Below are positions 6,579 through 13,331 of a DNA stretch of 33,863 nt, piece after piece. A model generated the notes under the pieces. That model searched no databases. It was not told where the DNA came from and saw nothing but the letters and a program-made list of their open reading frames with translations. A program made the position numbers and the translations under genes. The stretch's first letter is position 1, and the number at the start of each line of letters is the position of its first letter. Source of the DNA: a virus; the IMG/VR virus record IMGVR_UViG_3300008119_001286, positions 1 to 33,863 of that record. One strand, given 5' to 3'.

Positions 6579-7034
6579 ATGGTTTATGATAGTTTTGAAA
6601 AATTTTGGTGTGATTTTTCAGATTTAAAAGGCAAATTTATAAAATGGGCTTCATTTGATAAAGATATAGTTAAATTTTGTTGTTCTACAAATGTTATAGA
6701 TGAGGAGGACGATAGTTTAGAAAATTTATTTTATTTTATTATGGAACATTCACAAAATTGTTGTGAATGTGTGTATTTAGATGAGGAATCTATAAAAGAT
6801 GAAGATGAGTCAGTATTAAACTATGCAATAGTTTTAGAAACAGAAAAAATATCTGAACTTAAAGATGAAGGTTGGTTACAATATACTTACTATAAAATAA
6901 GAACAGATAAAGGTTATTTTAGTTTTCATTTTAGAGGTGAGGGTGATAGTAACTATTATACTTTGGACGTTGATTGTATTATTGAATATAGACCTAGCGA
7001 GTTTAATATAAATGATATAGTGAAAGATATGTAA
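6579..7034 (+). CDS. DUF7448-like phage protein
   Basis: 151 residues. The order of motifs fits the phage DUF7448 pattern as I recall it: MEHSQNCCECVYLDE (residues 51-65) parallels the family's H.QDCCESV.IED. Later LQYTYYKIRTDKGYFSFHFRGEGDSNYYTLDVD parallels its TFYK..T.KG...RW.GESNGYYS..V. The paired Cys residues (C35, C36, C58, C59, C61) could bind a metal. Function of the family is not known to me. It stands just before the Tad2-like pair. Confidence 0.5.
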   Translation: MVYDSFEKFWCDFSDLKGKFIKWASFDKDIVKFCCSTNVIDEEDDSLENLFYFIMEHSQNCCECVYLDEESIKDEDESVLNYAIVLETEKISELKDEGWLQYTYYKIRTDKGYFSFHFRGEGDSNYYTLDVDCIIEYRPSEFNINDIVKDM

Positions 7035-7038
7035 TAAA

Positions 7039-7440
7039 ATGAATATAATAGAACTAGCAGAGATTGGTAAAAAAGATAATAAAATAAAGGTGCGTAGAAT
7101 GAATAATATTATAAATGAAAATATATTGCCAGATTATTCTCTTATTTCAACAATAAATTATAAATTAGCTGATATATCAGAACAACTAATAAACGGTAAA
7201 ATAAAACTTGAAAAAATTATTTTTGCAATAGCTACAAAAGATAAAGACATAATTGATATATATTTATCTAATAAAAATATTATAGAAAGGTTAAAAAATT
7301 ATATATGGGGAATACAAGGTTGTGAAATAAAACTAATACATGAGTTTTATCCTAAAGAAAAGTTTTTTGATGGTACTGAAAGCGAAGCAAGAATAGAAAT
7401 AGGCATTATAATAACCCCAGATAAAATGAGGGATAAATGA
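7039..7440 (+). CDS. Hypothetical protein (cassette-like)
   Basis: 133 residues, basic, rich in Ile, Asn and Lys. It starts MNIIELAEIG; the next gene starts MNIIEAF, and the shared 13 bases AAATGAATATAAT (7037-7049 and 7435-7447) bracket it. The middle is predicted helical (YKLADISEQLINGKIKLEKI) and the end beta-like (ARIEIGIIITP). No motif identified. The stop overlaps the next start (ATGA). Confidence 0.6.
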   Translation: MNIIELAEIGKKDNKIKVRRMNNIINENILPDYSLISTINYKLADISEQLINGKIKLEKIIFAIATKDKDIIDIYLSNKNIIERLKNYIWGIQGCEIKLIHEFYPKEKFFDGTESEARIEIGIIITPDKMRDK

Positions 7441-7637
7441 ATATAATTGAAGCATTTAATAAATTAAAGGAAAATCCTAATTCGGTAATAAAGTGTAGAG
7501 GTTTAAATTATAAACAGATGTTAGGTGATATTTATTCCAAAATACCGGATAGTAATATTTATTCCAAAATTGACATAGAAGAACCTTATTTTAGCCTTGA
7601 AGAAGTGTTATCAAATGACTGGGAGTTAGTAGAATGA
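7437..7637 (+). CDS. DUF2829/Tad2-like small protein, copy 1
   Basis: 66 residues: MNIIEAFNKLKENPNSVIKCRG...LSNDWELVE. The beginning (MN.IEA...LK...) and the ending (DWE(L/V)VE) fit the shape of DUF2829, the fold of the Tad2 anti-Thoeris sponge, which usually runs about 80-100 residues and ends in a DWEIV-like motif. This copy is short and lacks the usual Arg-x-x-Trp after the first helix (it has CRGLNY). It contains an internal duplication of IYSKI (7528-7543 and 7555-7570, 27 bp apart). Coupled by ATGA overlaps to both neighbours. Family call is inference. Confidence 0.45.
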   Translation: MNIIEAFNKLKENPNSVIKCRGLNYKQMLGDIYSKIPDSNIYSKIDIEEPYFSLEEVLSNDWELVE

Positions 7638-7834
7638 ATTTTATAGAAGCAGTGCAACAAATGAAAAAAGGTAATCACGTACGATTACCGGATTGGGAAG
7701 AAAGTAAGTTTTTTTGTATTAATTCCGGTATGATATACAGTTCTTGTTGGTGTGGTATAGAACATGCTTACGAAGACCCATATGTGCTTGATGAAACGGA
7801 GTTTTTAAGCAATGATTGGGAGGTAGTGGAATGA
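7634..7834 (+). CDS. DUF2829/Tad2-like small protein, copy 2
   Basis: 66 residues: MNFIEAVQQMKKGNHVRLPDWEES... and the ending FLSNDWEVVE. This matches DUF2829 better than its upstream paralogue: EA...MKKG..VR...W then a hydrophobic strand and the terminal DWEVVE. In Tad2 this small fold forms an oligomer that sequesters the Thoeris NADase signal. There is a CWCG pair of Cys residues near residue 38 that I do not expect in Tad2. Start and stop both overlap neighbours by ATGA. Assignment by pattern only. Confidence 0.5.
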   Translation: MNFIEAVQQMKKGNHVRLPDWEESKFFCINSGMIYSSCWCGIEHAYEDPYVLDETEFLSNDWEVVE

Positions 7835-8001
7835 TTAAATTTCTAATAGGGTTTGGAATAACCATATTATATTTTACTATTTATGAAATAAGTAAAAGAG
7901 TTGATAGTTTTACAAACTTAATTACAACAGTAATCATATCTATTTGTTGTTATTATCTAGGCGATATGGTTGTTTATAAATATTTAGGTAATATATCATG
8001 A
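7831..8001 (+). CDS. Small two-segment membrane protein
   Basis: 56 residues from ATG 7831, coupled to the previous gene by ATGA; GGAGGTAG just upstream is the ribosome-binding site. Two hydrophobic segments (MIKFLIGFGITILYFTIY and FTNLITTVIISICCYYLG) are separated by a short charged turn ISKRVDS, with a polar tail. Its stop overlaps the start of the nuclease gene. Probable inner-membrane protein of unknown role. Confidence 0.6.
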   Translation: MIKFLIGFGITILYFTIYEISKRVDSFTNLITTVIISICCYYLGDMVVYKYLGNIS

Positions 8002-9116
8002 AAAAACATAGTGATTTCTCACCTAGTTCTTTTGAGCGTAGATATTTGTGTCCAGCATCTTATATGATGGAAAAGGATTTACCACCTACTAAAAGCAAAT
8101 ATGCTGACGAGGGTACTTTATTGCATGAACTAGTTACTATTGATATAAGGGACTATTTAAGAATACAAGACGATAAACCTGTACTTGATGCTTATTTACA
8201 TTATTTGGAAAATGTAAAACATAATGAAAATATCAACAAACATCTTATTGTAGATGTTTTTAAGTCTTTTATTGAAATTAAAAAGCAATTATTTGATGTA
8301 GATGTAATTTTAGATAAAAAGTTTGCTCTTGAATATTTAGGTGATAATGAAGCAGGAACAGTAGATTGTATTATTACCGGTAAAGATTTTGATGATAAAC
8401 ATCAAGTCCACGTAATTGATTTCAAGTTTGGCTATGGTGTAAAGGTAGATAGCTATATGAACTATCAATTGCTTAATTATGCTAAAGGTTACATAAAAAG
8501 TAATTACCATACTATAAAGGATTATGACTTACATCTTCACATATTCCAACCGACATTTTCTAACAGTTGTTGGAGTTTGGATGAAGAGGAAAAATACAAA
8601 TGGATTATCAGTGATAACTTTTACAAAAACGTAGTAAGTAAATGTAAAAAGTTAGAACCAGAATTTAATCCTAGTGTAAAAACCTGTAAATTCTGCCGTG
8701 CAAAGTCTATTTGTAAGCCTTTATCTACTAATATTGTTGTCAAGGATAAATACACCTTGACAACGGATGAGATAAAAGATTTCCTTGACAAAAAGGAGCT
8801 AATCCTGTTATATATTAACGGCTTGGAAGATTACGCTAAAAGTATTCTTGAAAACGGCGGACACATAAACGGCTATTCTTTAGTAGACAAATATTCAAAT
8901 AGAAAATGGATATCTGACGCTGAAGATGAGCTTAAGGTTTTGTTAGGTGAAAACGCTTATAATATCAAGAAAACCATTATTGGAATAGGACAGGCAGAAA
9001 AATTATTAAGCAAAGAGCAAGTAGATAAATTAACCGAGAAAGAGTATTTAGGTAAAGTTCTGTCTTCTTGTGATGAAAAGTTAAATGAAATTGTAAAAGA
9101 ATTATTAAAGGAGTAA
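7998..9116 (+). CDS. DUF2800-type PD-(D/E)XK nuclease with Cys cluster
   Basis: 372 residues. FSPSSFERRYLCPAS (7-21) and DEGTLLHEL (37-45) are the N-terminal signature of DUF2800 proteins, phage relatives of Cas4/RecB nucleases. The catalytic core is visible: H43, D123 in GTVDCI, D141-F-K143 in VIDFKFG, and Q157...Y161. Cys18 together with C230, C233 and C239 matches the four-Cys iron-sulphur cluster of such nucleases. It is followed by an Enc34-type gene and a polymerase, the usual order for this replication module. Likely an exonuclease for replication or recombination. GTAATATATC upstream gives a weak ribosome-binding site, so it may depend on coupling. Confidence 0.85.
   Translation: MKKHSDFSPSSFERRYLCPASYMMEKDLPPTKSKYADEGTLLHELVTIDIRDYLRIQDDKPVLDAYLHYLENVKHNENINKHLIVDVFKSFIEIKKQLFDVDVILDKKFALEYLGDNEAGTVDCIITGKDFDDKHQVHVIDFKFGYGVKVDSYMNYQLLNYAKGYIKSNYHTIKDYDLHLHIFQPTFSNSCWSLDEEEKYKWIISDNFYKNVVSKCKKLEPEFNPSVKTCKFCRAKSICKPLSTNIVVKDKYTLTTDEIKDFLDKKELILLYINGLEDYAKSILENGGHINGYSLVDKYSNRKWISDAEDELKVLLGENAYNIKKTIIGIGQAEKLLSKEQVDKLTEKEYLGKVLSSCDEKLNEIVKELLKE
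8736..8764 (+). repeat. Perfect 10-bp inverted repeat within nuclease gene
   Basis: GTTGTCAAGG (8736-8745) and CCTTGACAAC (8755-8764) are perfectly complementary with a 9-nt loop. CCTTGACAA appears again in direct orientation at 8783-8791, where its TTGACA could serve as a promoter -35 box. A 10-bp repeat alone is near the level expected by chance in this much AT-rich DNA; the third copy is what makes it notable. Confidence 0.5.
8785..8814 (+). promoter_or_regulatory. Possible internal promoter ahead of the polymerase genes
   Basis: TTGACA at 8785-8790 and TATATA at 8809-8814 are 18 bp apart, a plausible sigma70-type promoter inside the nuclease gene. It would transcribe the ssDNA-binding remnant and the DNA polymerase. 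The -35 box overlaps one of three CCTTGACAA copies. No other evidence; AT-rich coding DNA produces such matches fairly often. Confidence 0.3.
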
Positions 9117-9120
9117 AGCA

Positions 9121-9575
9121 ATGGAAAATAATAAAAACAAATACGATCTACTTATAAAAAATTCAATTATAGCGACGGCGATGAGTTAGCTGAAGAAGAC
9201 CCAAAACATAGTGTATATAAAGGTTACTATAGGTTATTTGCAAAATCAGGTAAATCACCAGACGGAAGTGTTATAAGACCCCATGTATGTAAAATAAAAG
9301 AGGGTAAGGCAATACCGGTTATGGAAAGCGAAGAGTTAATTTACGGCGGTGCTATTTGCAGCGGATATGTTAATTTTTATTTCTATGGTAAAGGTAAGCC
9401 TAACAAAGGAATAGCTTGTAGTCTTCATACTGTTGTATTTAATAAACACGGAACACGTCTCGGAATTGGTGCTATAGATGCTTCAAGTCAGTTTCTTGAT
9501 ATGGGTGATAGTGAAGAAGTAGTTATACCTAATAATCAGGGAAACACATCAGAAAACGAAGTAGATTTATTCTAG
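9121..9575 (+). pseudogene. Truncated, frameshifted Enc34/DUF2815 ssDNA-binding gene
   Basis: A good ribosome-binding site (AAGGAG) leads to ATG 9121, but that frame stops at 9187-9189 after 22 codons. The -1 frame is open from 9132 to 9575. It encodes SDGDELAEEDPKHSVYKGYY, FAKS...RPHV, LIYGGAICSGYVNFYFYG and NKGIACSLHTVVF...G, matching in order the C-terminal half of Enc34-type (DUF2815) ssDNA-binding proteins. A -1 shift at the A6 run 9156-9161 (A AAA AAT in frame) would join both parts into about 151 residues, still lacking roughly 80 N-terminal residues of the usual protein. The first in-frame ATG of the second part is 9321. Position between DUF2800 and polymerase fits the family. It could be a dead gene, a programmed shift, or a sequence error plus deletion. 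Confidence 0.7.
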
Positions 9576-9584
9576 CATATAAAA

Positions 9585-11372
9585 ATGAAATGGTTCTTGG
9601 ATACCGAGTGTTATCCTAACTATTTTCTTATCGTACTCAAGTCTTTAGATGGTCAGATATTGGAGTTTGAGTACGATCATGAAACTAGTTTTGATAAAGC
9701 ACAACTCGTTAATATATTATCACGCGATCTTACAATAGGTTTTAATTCCAGATTTTATGATATTCCTATGATAATGAGGTTTATTAAGGAAAATGATAAA
9801 CCGACTAATGACCAGTTAAAAAGATTGTCTGATGATTTGATACTTTCTGATAATAGTTTTAACATTATTAGCAATAACTTCTTGTGGACACCTCGCAAGT
9901 GGAATCATATTGATATAATTAGAGTTCTGCCGAGTAAATGTTCACTTAAAATGTATGGGGCAAGGATTCATACTAGAAAATTACAGGATTTACCTTACGA
10001 TCCAGCAAAAGTGCTTACAAGAGAAGAGAAAAATATAGTTAAAGCTTATTGTATTAATGACGTTGATATAACAAGGGATTTGTATTTGCAAATACAGGAT
10101 GAATTAAGAATAAGACATGAAGTAGGTATAAGTATATATGAAAAAATTTCTATAGATTTGCAAAAGTATTATTATGATAGGTTTGGGGTAGATATTAGGA
10201 GTAAATCTGATGCAGATATTGTTGAGATTTGTTTTAAACTCAAGTTTAATGATGTATCCATTCCTAAAGAACAACATTTAAGTTTCAAATATAAACCACC
10301 ACATTATATTTCTTATTATAATGAGAATATAACTAATATATTAAAGGAAATAACAGAATTTGATTTTACTGATAAAACCAATTTGAAGAAAGATGTTAGT
10401 TTTGTCGGTAGGGAAATAAAAACCAAGACAAATAGTTTTACAATAGGAATTGGTGGTCTTCATTCCAAAGAGGAAAGTTTGGCAGTAATTAAAACTGATG
10501 ATGAGTTTCTTATAGATGTTGATGTTACATCATATTATCCAAGTATTATTATAAACAATGGTATATATCCTAGTAATATCGGAAAGGAATTTCTGTATTT
10601 ATATAAATTATGGCGAGATAGACGTCTGAAAATAAAGGATAAAACAAGTACTCCAAGCAAGTTTTACAAGATCGTACTTAATGGAACTTTCGGCAGATTC
10701 GGTTATAGGAAAAGTATTTTGTATGATTTAGAGAAGATGATACAGATTACTATAACAGGTCAATTATGTTTATTAATGCTTATTGAAGAGTTGGAAAAAC
10801 ATGATTTTGAAATAATATCCGGTAATACTGATGGACTTACGGTAAGGGGAAAAATAAAAAATACAGATAAGTTTAATGAGGTGTTGGAAAAATGGGAGTT
10901 TTTGACCGGTTTTGAACTGGAAAAAACACATTACGATAGGATTTACATAAGAGATGTTAATAACTATTTGGCAATAAAGTCAGATGGCGGAGTTAAGACT
11001 AAAGGATTTTTAAGCATGAATGATTTATCAAGGAACGCTCATCTTGGAATAGTAAAGAAAGCCGTAAAGAATTATCTTACAAATGAATATCCAATTGAGA
11101 ATACTATTAGAAACGGAGCAAAAGAAGATTATATACTAACCAAGAAAACAAAGTTTGGTGCTAAGTTTAGAGATGAATATCTAGGTAAAGTAGTTCGTTG
11201 GTATTACAGAACTGACGGGGATTATATTTTAAATATGAAAGGACATAAAGTACCGGATGCAAATGGTGCATATCCAATAATGAACTTGGATGATGAGATG
11301 GTTAATATTGATTATGAAAGATATTATCAAGAGACAATTAAGACATTAAAAATGATAGGGGTTAATTTATGA
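9585..11372 (+). CDS. Compact family B DNA polymerase with 3'-5' exonuclease
   Basis: 595 residues. Exonuclease: Exo I FLDTE (D6, E8), Exo II GFNSRFYDIPM (N54, D59), Exo III YCIND (Y155, D159). Polymerase: motif A DVDVTSYYPSII (D313, S320), motif B KIVLNGTFGRFG (K362, N366, G370), motif C SGNTDGLTV (N414, T415, D416). Motif C has NTD where most family B enzymes have DTD; the catalytic second Asp is kept. The palm-fingers interval is very short (about 45 residues between motifs A and B), so the enzyme is smaller than typical family B replicases. It is probably the replicative polymerase, working with the VirE-type primase-helicase. The stop overlaps the next start (ATGA). Confidence 0.92.
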   Translation: MKWFLDTECYPNYFLIVLKSLDGQILEFEYDHETSFDKAQLVNILSRDLTIGFNSRFYDIPMIMRFIKENDKPTNDQLKRLSDDLILSDNSFNIISNNFLWTPRKWNHIDIIRVLPSKCSLKMYGARIHTRKLQDLPYDPAKVLTREEKNIVKAYCINDVDITRDLYLQIQDELRIRHEVGISIYEKISIDLQKYYYDRFGVDIRSKSDADIVEICFKLKFNDVSIPKEQHLSFKYKPPHYISYYNENITNILKEITEFDFTDKTNLKKDVSFVGREIKTKTNSFTIGIGGLHSKEESLAVIKTDDEFLIDVDVTSYYPSIIINNGIYPSNIGKEFLYLYKLWRDRRLKIKDKTSTPSKFYKIVLNGTFGRFGYRKSILYDLEKMIQITITGQLCLLMLIEELEKHDFEIISGNTDGLTVRGKIKNTDKFNEVLEKWEFLTGFELEKTHYDRIYIRDVNNYLAIKSDGGVKTKGFLSMNDLSRNAHLGIVKKAVKNYLTNEYPIENTIRNGAKEDYILTKKTKFGAKFRDEYLGKVVRWYYRTDGDYILNMKGHKVPDANGAYPIMNLDDEMVNIDYERYYQETIKTLKMIGVNL

Positions 11373-11950
11373 AAAGAAAAAAAGAATTACCTGATATTCC
11401 TGATAAGGAAGTTAAGAATGTAAAATCAATTTTAACTCAAGAAGATGTTAATGAGTTATTTGAGTATAGAGATGGGGGTTTATATTGGAAAATTGATATT
11501 TATACAGGTAAAAATTATAAGATATGTAATGTAAAAATAGGTGATAAAGCAGGTTGTGTTTGGCAAACTAAAGGTAATTATTATGAAACAATACGTTATA
11601 AAAGAAAACTATATTTTACATCTAGGTTAGTATTTTTAATGTTTAATGGGTATTTACCTGAAAGAGTAGTGTTTAAAGATGGTAATACCTTAAACACAAG
11701 AATAGAAAATTTATTAGAAGCAAATTTTTCTCAAGTACAATATAGAACTAAATTAAATTCAAAAAATAAAACAGGTTATAAAGGGGTATTTTTTAATAAA
11801 CAATTAAATAAATATTTAGTATATATTAGCAAAAATCTTAAATGGATATATTTAGGTTATGCTGATACAGCAGAAGAAGCTAATAAATTTTATTTGGAAG
11901 CAAGAGAAAAATATCATGGGGATTTTCTTAAGAGGTGTGAAAATGATTAA
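11369..11950 (+). CDS. HNH-AP2 homing-endonuclease relative, catalytic residues lost
   Basis: 193 residues. The layout is that of phage HNH proteins with a C-terminal AP2 DNA-binding domain: RLVFLMFNGYLPERVVFKDG (86-105) then LNTRIENL (108-115), and AP2 GYKGVFFNKQLNKYLVYI...LGYADTAEEANKFY (136-175), ending HGDF. The usual catalytic Asp-His before KDGN is replaced by Val101-Phe102, so cleavage is doubtful although DNA binding may persist. It sits directly behind the polymerase gene, a favoured spot for homing genes. Its codon use is more AT-biased than the polymerase. The end carries the AAGAGGTGTGAAA junction seen at 5815 and 6020. Confidence 0.8.
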   Translation: MKRKKELPDIPDKEVKNVKSILTQEDVNELFEYRDGGLYWKIDIYTGKNYKICNVKIGDKAGCVWQTKGNYYETIRYKRKLYFTSRLVFLMFNGYLPERVVFKDGNTLNTRIENLLEANFSQVQYRTKLNSKNKTGYKGVFFNKQLNKYLVYISKNLKWIYLGYADTAEEANKFYLEAREKYHGDFLKRCEND

Positions 11951-12140
11951 AATTTTAGCTTGGTTGTTATTGATATTATTCTCACCGCTTATAATCATCA
12001 TAGGTAGTTTAGTGGGTGTTTTTATGTTAATACATGCAATACTTTGTGAAATGGAAAGAATATTTTATTATCAGATAATACCTTATATTAAATTGAAAGT
12101 AAAAATTGTTAGAGATTCCTTTAGAAAAAAAGATAGTTAA
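11943..12140 (+). CDS. Small membrane protein
   Basis: 65 residues from ATG 11943, chosen for the upstream AGAGGTG and the 8-bp overlap with the HNH gene; longer frames into the HNH gene are shadows. A long hydrophobic N-terminal region (ILAWLLLILFSPLIIIIGSLVGVFMLIHAIL) probably forms one or two membrane passes. It is followed by a basic tail (YIKLKVKIVRDSFRKKDS). Function unknown. Confidence 0.6.
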   Translation: MIKILAWLLLILFSPLIIIIGSLVGVFMLIHAILCEMERIFYYQIIPYIKLKVKIVRDSFRKKDS

Positions 12141-12402
12141 TAAAGCTAAAAAGCTTGGTTATCTTACATATAAATTTGTCTCACCTAGTAATAGAGGTGT
12201 GCCTGACAGAATTTTTATAAGTGAAAACGGTAAATTGTTCTTTGTTGAGTTTAAGTCTAAAAAAGGTAAATTGAGCGAGTTACAAAAATTAAAAATTTCG
12301 GAACTAATAGCAAAAAAACAATCGGTATTCGTAGTTAATGATGAGGAATTAGCTATGAAAATATTAACAGAATATATGATTGATGTTACAAACGAAAAGT
12401 GA
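12106..12402 (+). CDS. VRR-NUC domain nuclease
   Basis: About 98 residues, if started at TTG 12106, overlapping the previous gene by 35 bp. No ATG or GTG is available before the domain, and the TTG follows GAAAGTAAAAA. The VRR-NUC core is clear: NRGVPDRIFI (29-38, D34), FFVEFKSKKGKLSELQ (45-60, E48, K50, Q60), and a final VFVVNDEE strand. Phage VRR-NUC proteins are stand-alone nucleases, often encoded next to SNF2 helicases, as here (13332). A structure-specific or Holliday-junction-type nuclease role is inferred from the family. Confidence 0.8.
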   Translation: MLEIPLEKKIVNKAKKLGYLTYKFVSPSNRGVPDRIFISENGKLFFVEFKSKKGKLSELQKLKISELIAKKQSVFVVNDEELAMKILTEYMIDVTNEK

Positions 12403-12416
12403 TATAAGTAGTTTAG

Positions 12417-12527
12417 AATAAAAGGTTACCTCTGCTTGAACCAAGAATAACCTTTAAATATCTTATACTACAAATTAAACACGTAGTCAAATTTAAAGTT
12501 TCTTGGTTCTTAAATAATCCTTTTATT
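12417..12527 (+). ncRNA. Candidate structured RNA: long nested stem-loop with alternative pairing
   Basis: Nested perfect pairings fill this 155-bp intergenic gap. P1 is AATAAAAGG (12417-12425) with CCTTTTATT (12519-12527). P2 is GAACCAAGAA (12438-12447) with TTCTTGGTTC (12500-12509). P3 is CTTTAAAT (12452-12459) with ATTTAAAG (12491-12498). P4 is ACTAC (12467-12471) with GTAGT (12483-12487). A competing hairpin, AAAGGTTA (12421-12428) with TAACCTTT (12448-12455), would break P1 and P3. No T-run follows, so it is not a standard terminator. It lies 30 bp upstream of the antirepressor start, so it may be a leader switch, an RNase III site or a processed RNA. Confidence 0.55.
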
Positions 12528-12557
12528 ATTTATTAATTTTAAATTTATAGGTTATTT

Positions 12558-13331
12558 ATGAATATAACAATAATAGAGCATAAAGAATTAAAAAAAGCTG
12601 TATCTGCTAGAGAATTGTATGAGTTTTTAAAAATAGATACACCATTACATAAATGGATAATAAGAATGATTGAATATTTGGATTTAGAAGAAAATATTGA
12701 TTATATAGTTACGGACAAAATTGTCCAAAACTCCAGTTTATCGGGTGGACGACCATCTAAAGAGTACTTTTTAACTATTGATGCAGCTAAAGAAATTTCA
12801 ATGTTACAAAGAAGTGAGAAAGGAAAAGAAGCTCGTAAATACTTTATTGAATGTGAGAGGAAGTTAAAAGAACATCAATTAGCGATACCTGATTTCTCTA
12901 ATCCATATGAAGCTGCTCTTGCGTGGGCAGAGAGTTATAAAAGAGAACAGCTTGCTATAGAGGAAAGAGACATTGCTATAAAAACAAAATCTCAAATTAA
13001 TAATAAAATAACTGCTACTGCAATGGCTAGAGCGTCCATAGAGACACGAAGAGCAAATAAATTAGCAGATGAACTTGGTATCGGTAAAAAATTCAAACAG
13101 GTTAGAGCTATAGAATGGTTGTCTGATTATTTTGATATTTCAATAGTTAGTTTTTATTCACAGTTTGGTAAAGCACTAAATAAATTCTCAAAAGATAATG
13201 GTTTTGAAGTAAAAATCATAGATGACTCAAAATATGGTAAAGTTAATAATTATCATATAAACGCTATTGAGGGTTTTAAAAAATATTTAGATAATAATCC
13301 TTGTGCATTACCAAAATATAGATTTGCATAA
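12558..13331 (+). CDS. AntA/AntB-type phage antirepressor
   Basis: 257 residues. The N-terminal AntA/AntB domain is recognisable: VSARELYEFLKI (15-26), LHKWIIRMIEY (30-40), NIDYIV, GGRPSKEYFLTIDAAKEISMLQRSEKGKEARKYFIECER spanning 63-101. A helical linker follows (about 115-170). A C-terminal domain (GIGKKFKQVRAIEWLSDYF...) is similar in shape to antirepressor C-terminal helix-turn-helix modules. Antirepressors bind prophage repressors or host regulators. Here no repressor is visible in the window, so it may target a resident prophage or an absent immunity region. It has its own upstream gap with a structured leader (12417-12527), suggesting separate control. Confidence 0.82.
   Translation: MNITIIEHKELKKAVSARELYEFLKIDTPLHKWIIRMIEYLDLEENIDYIVTDKIVQNSSLSGGRPSKEYFLTIDAAKEISMLQRSEKGKEARKYFIECERKLKEHQLAIPDFSNPYEAALAWAESYKREQLAIEERDIAIKTKSQINNKITATAMARASIETRRANKLADELGIGKKFKQVRAIEWLSDYFDISIVSFYSQFGKALNKFSKDNGFEVKIIDDSKYGKVNNYHINAIEGFKKYLDNNPCALPKYRFA

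Noticed and set aside
5700-12726. Similar short palindromes GGACAATGTTGTCT (5700-5713) and GGACAAAATTGTCC (12713-12726), considered as a shared operator.
   Set aside because: Both lie inside coding regions far from promoters, only two copies were noticed, and 6-bp half-sites are common by chance.
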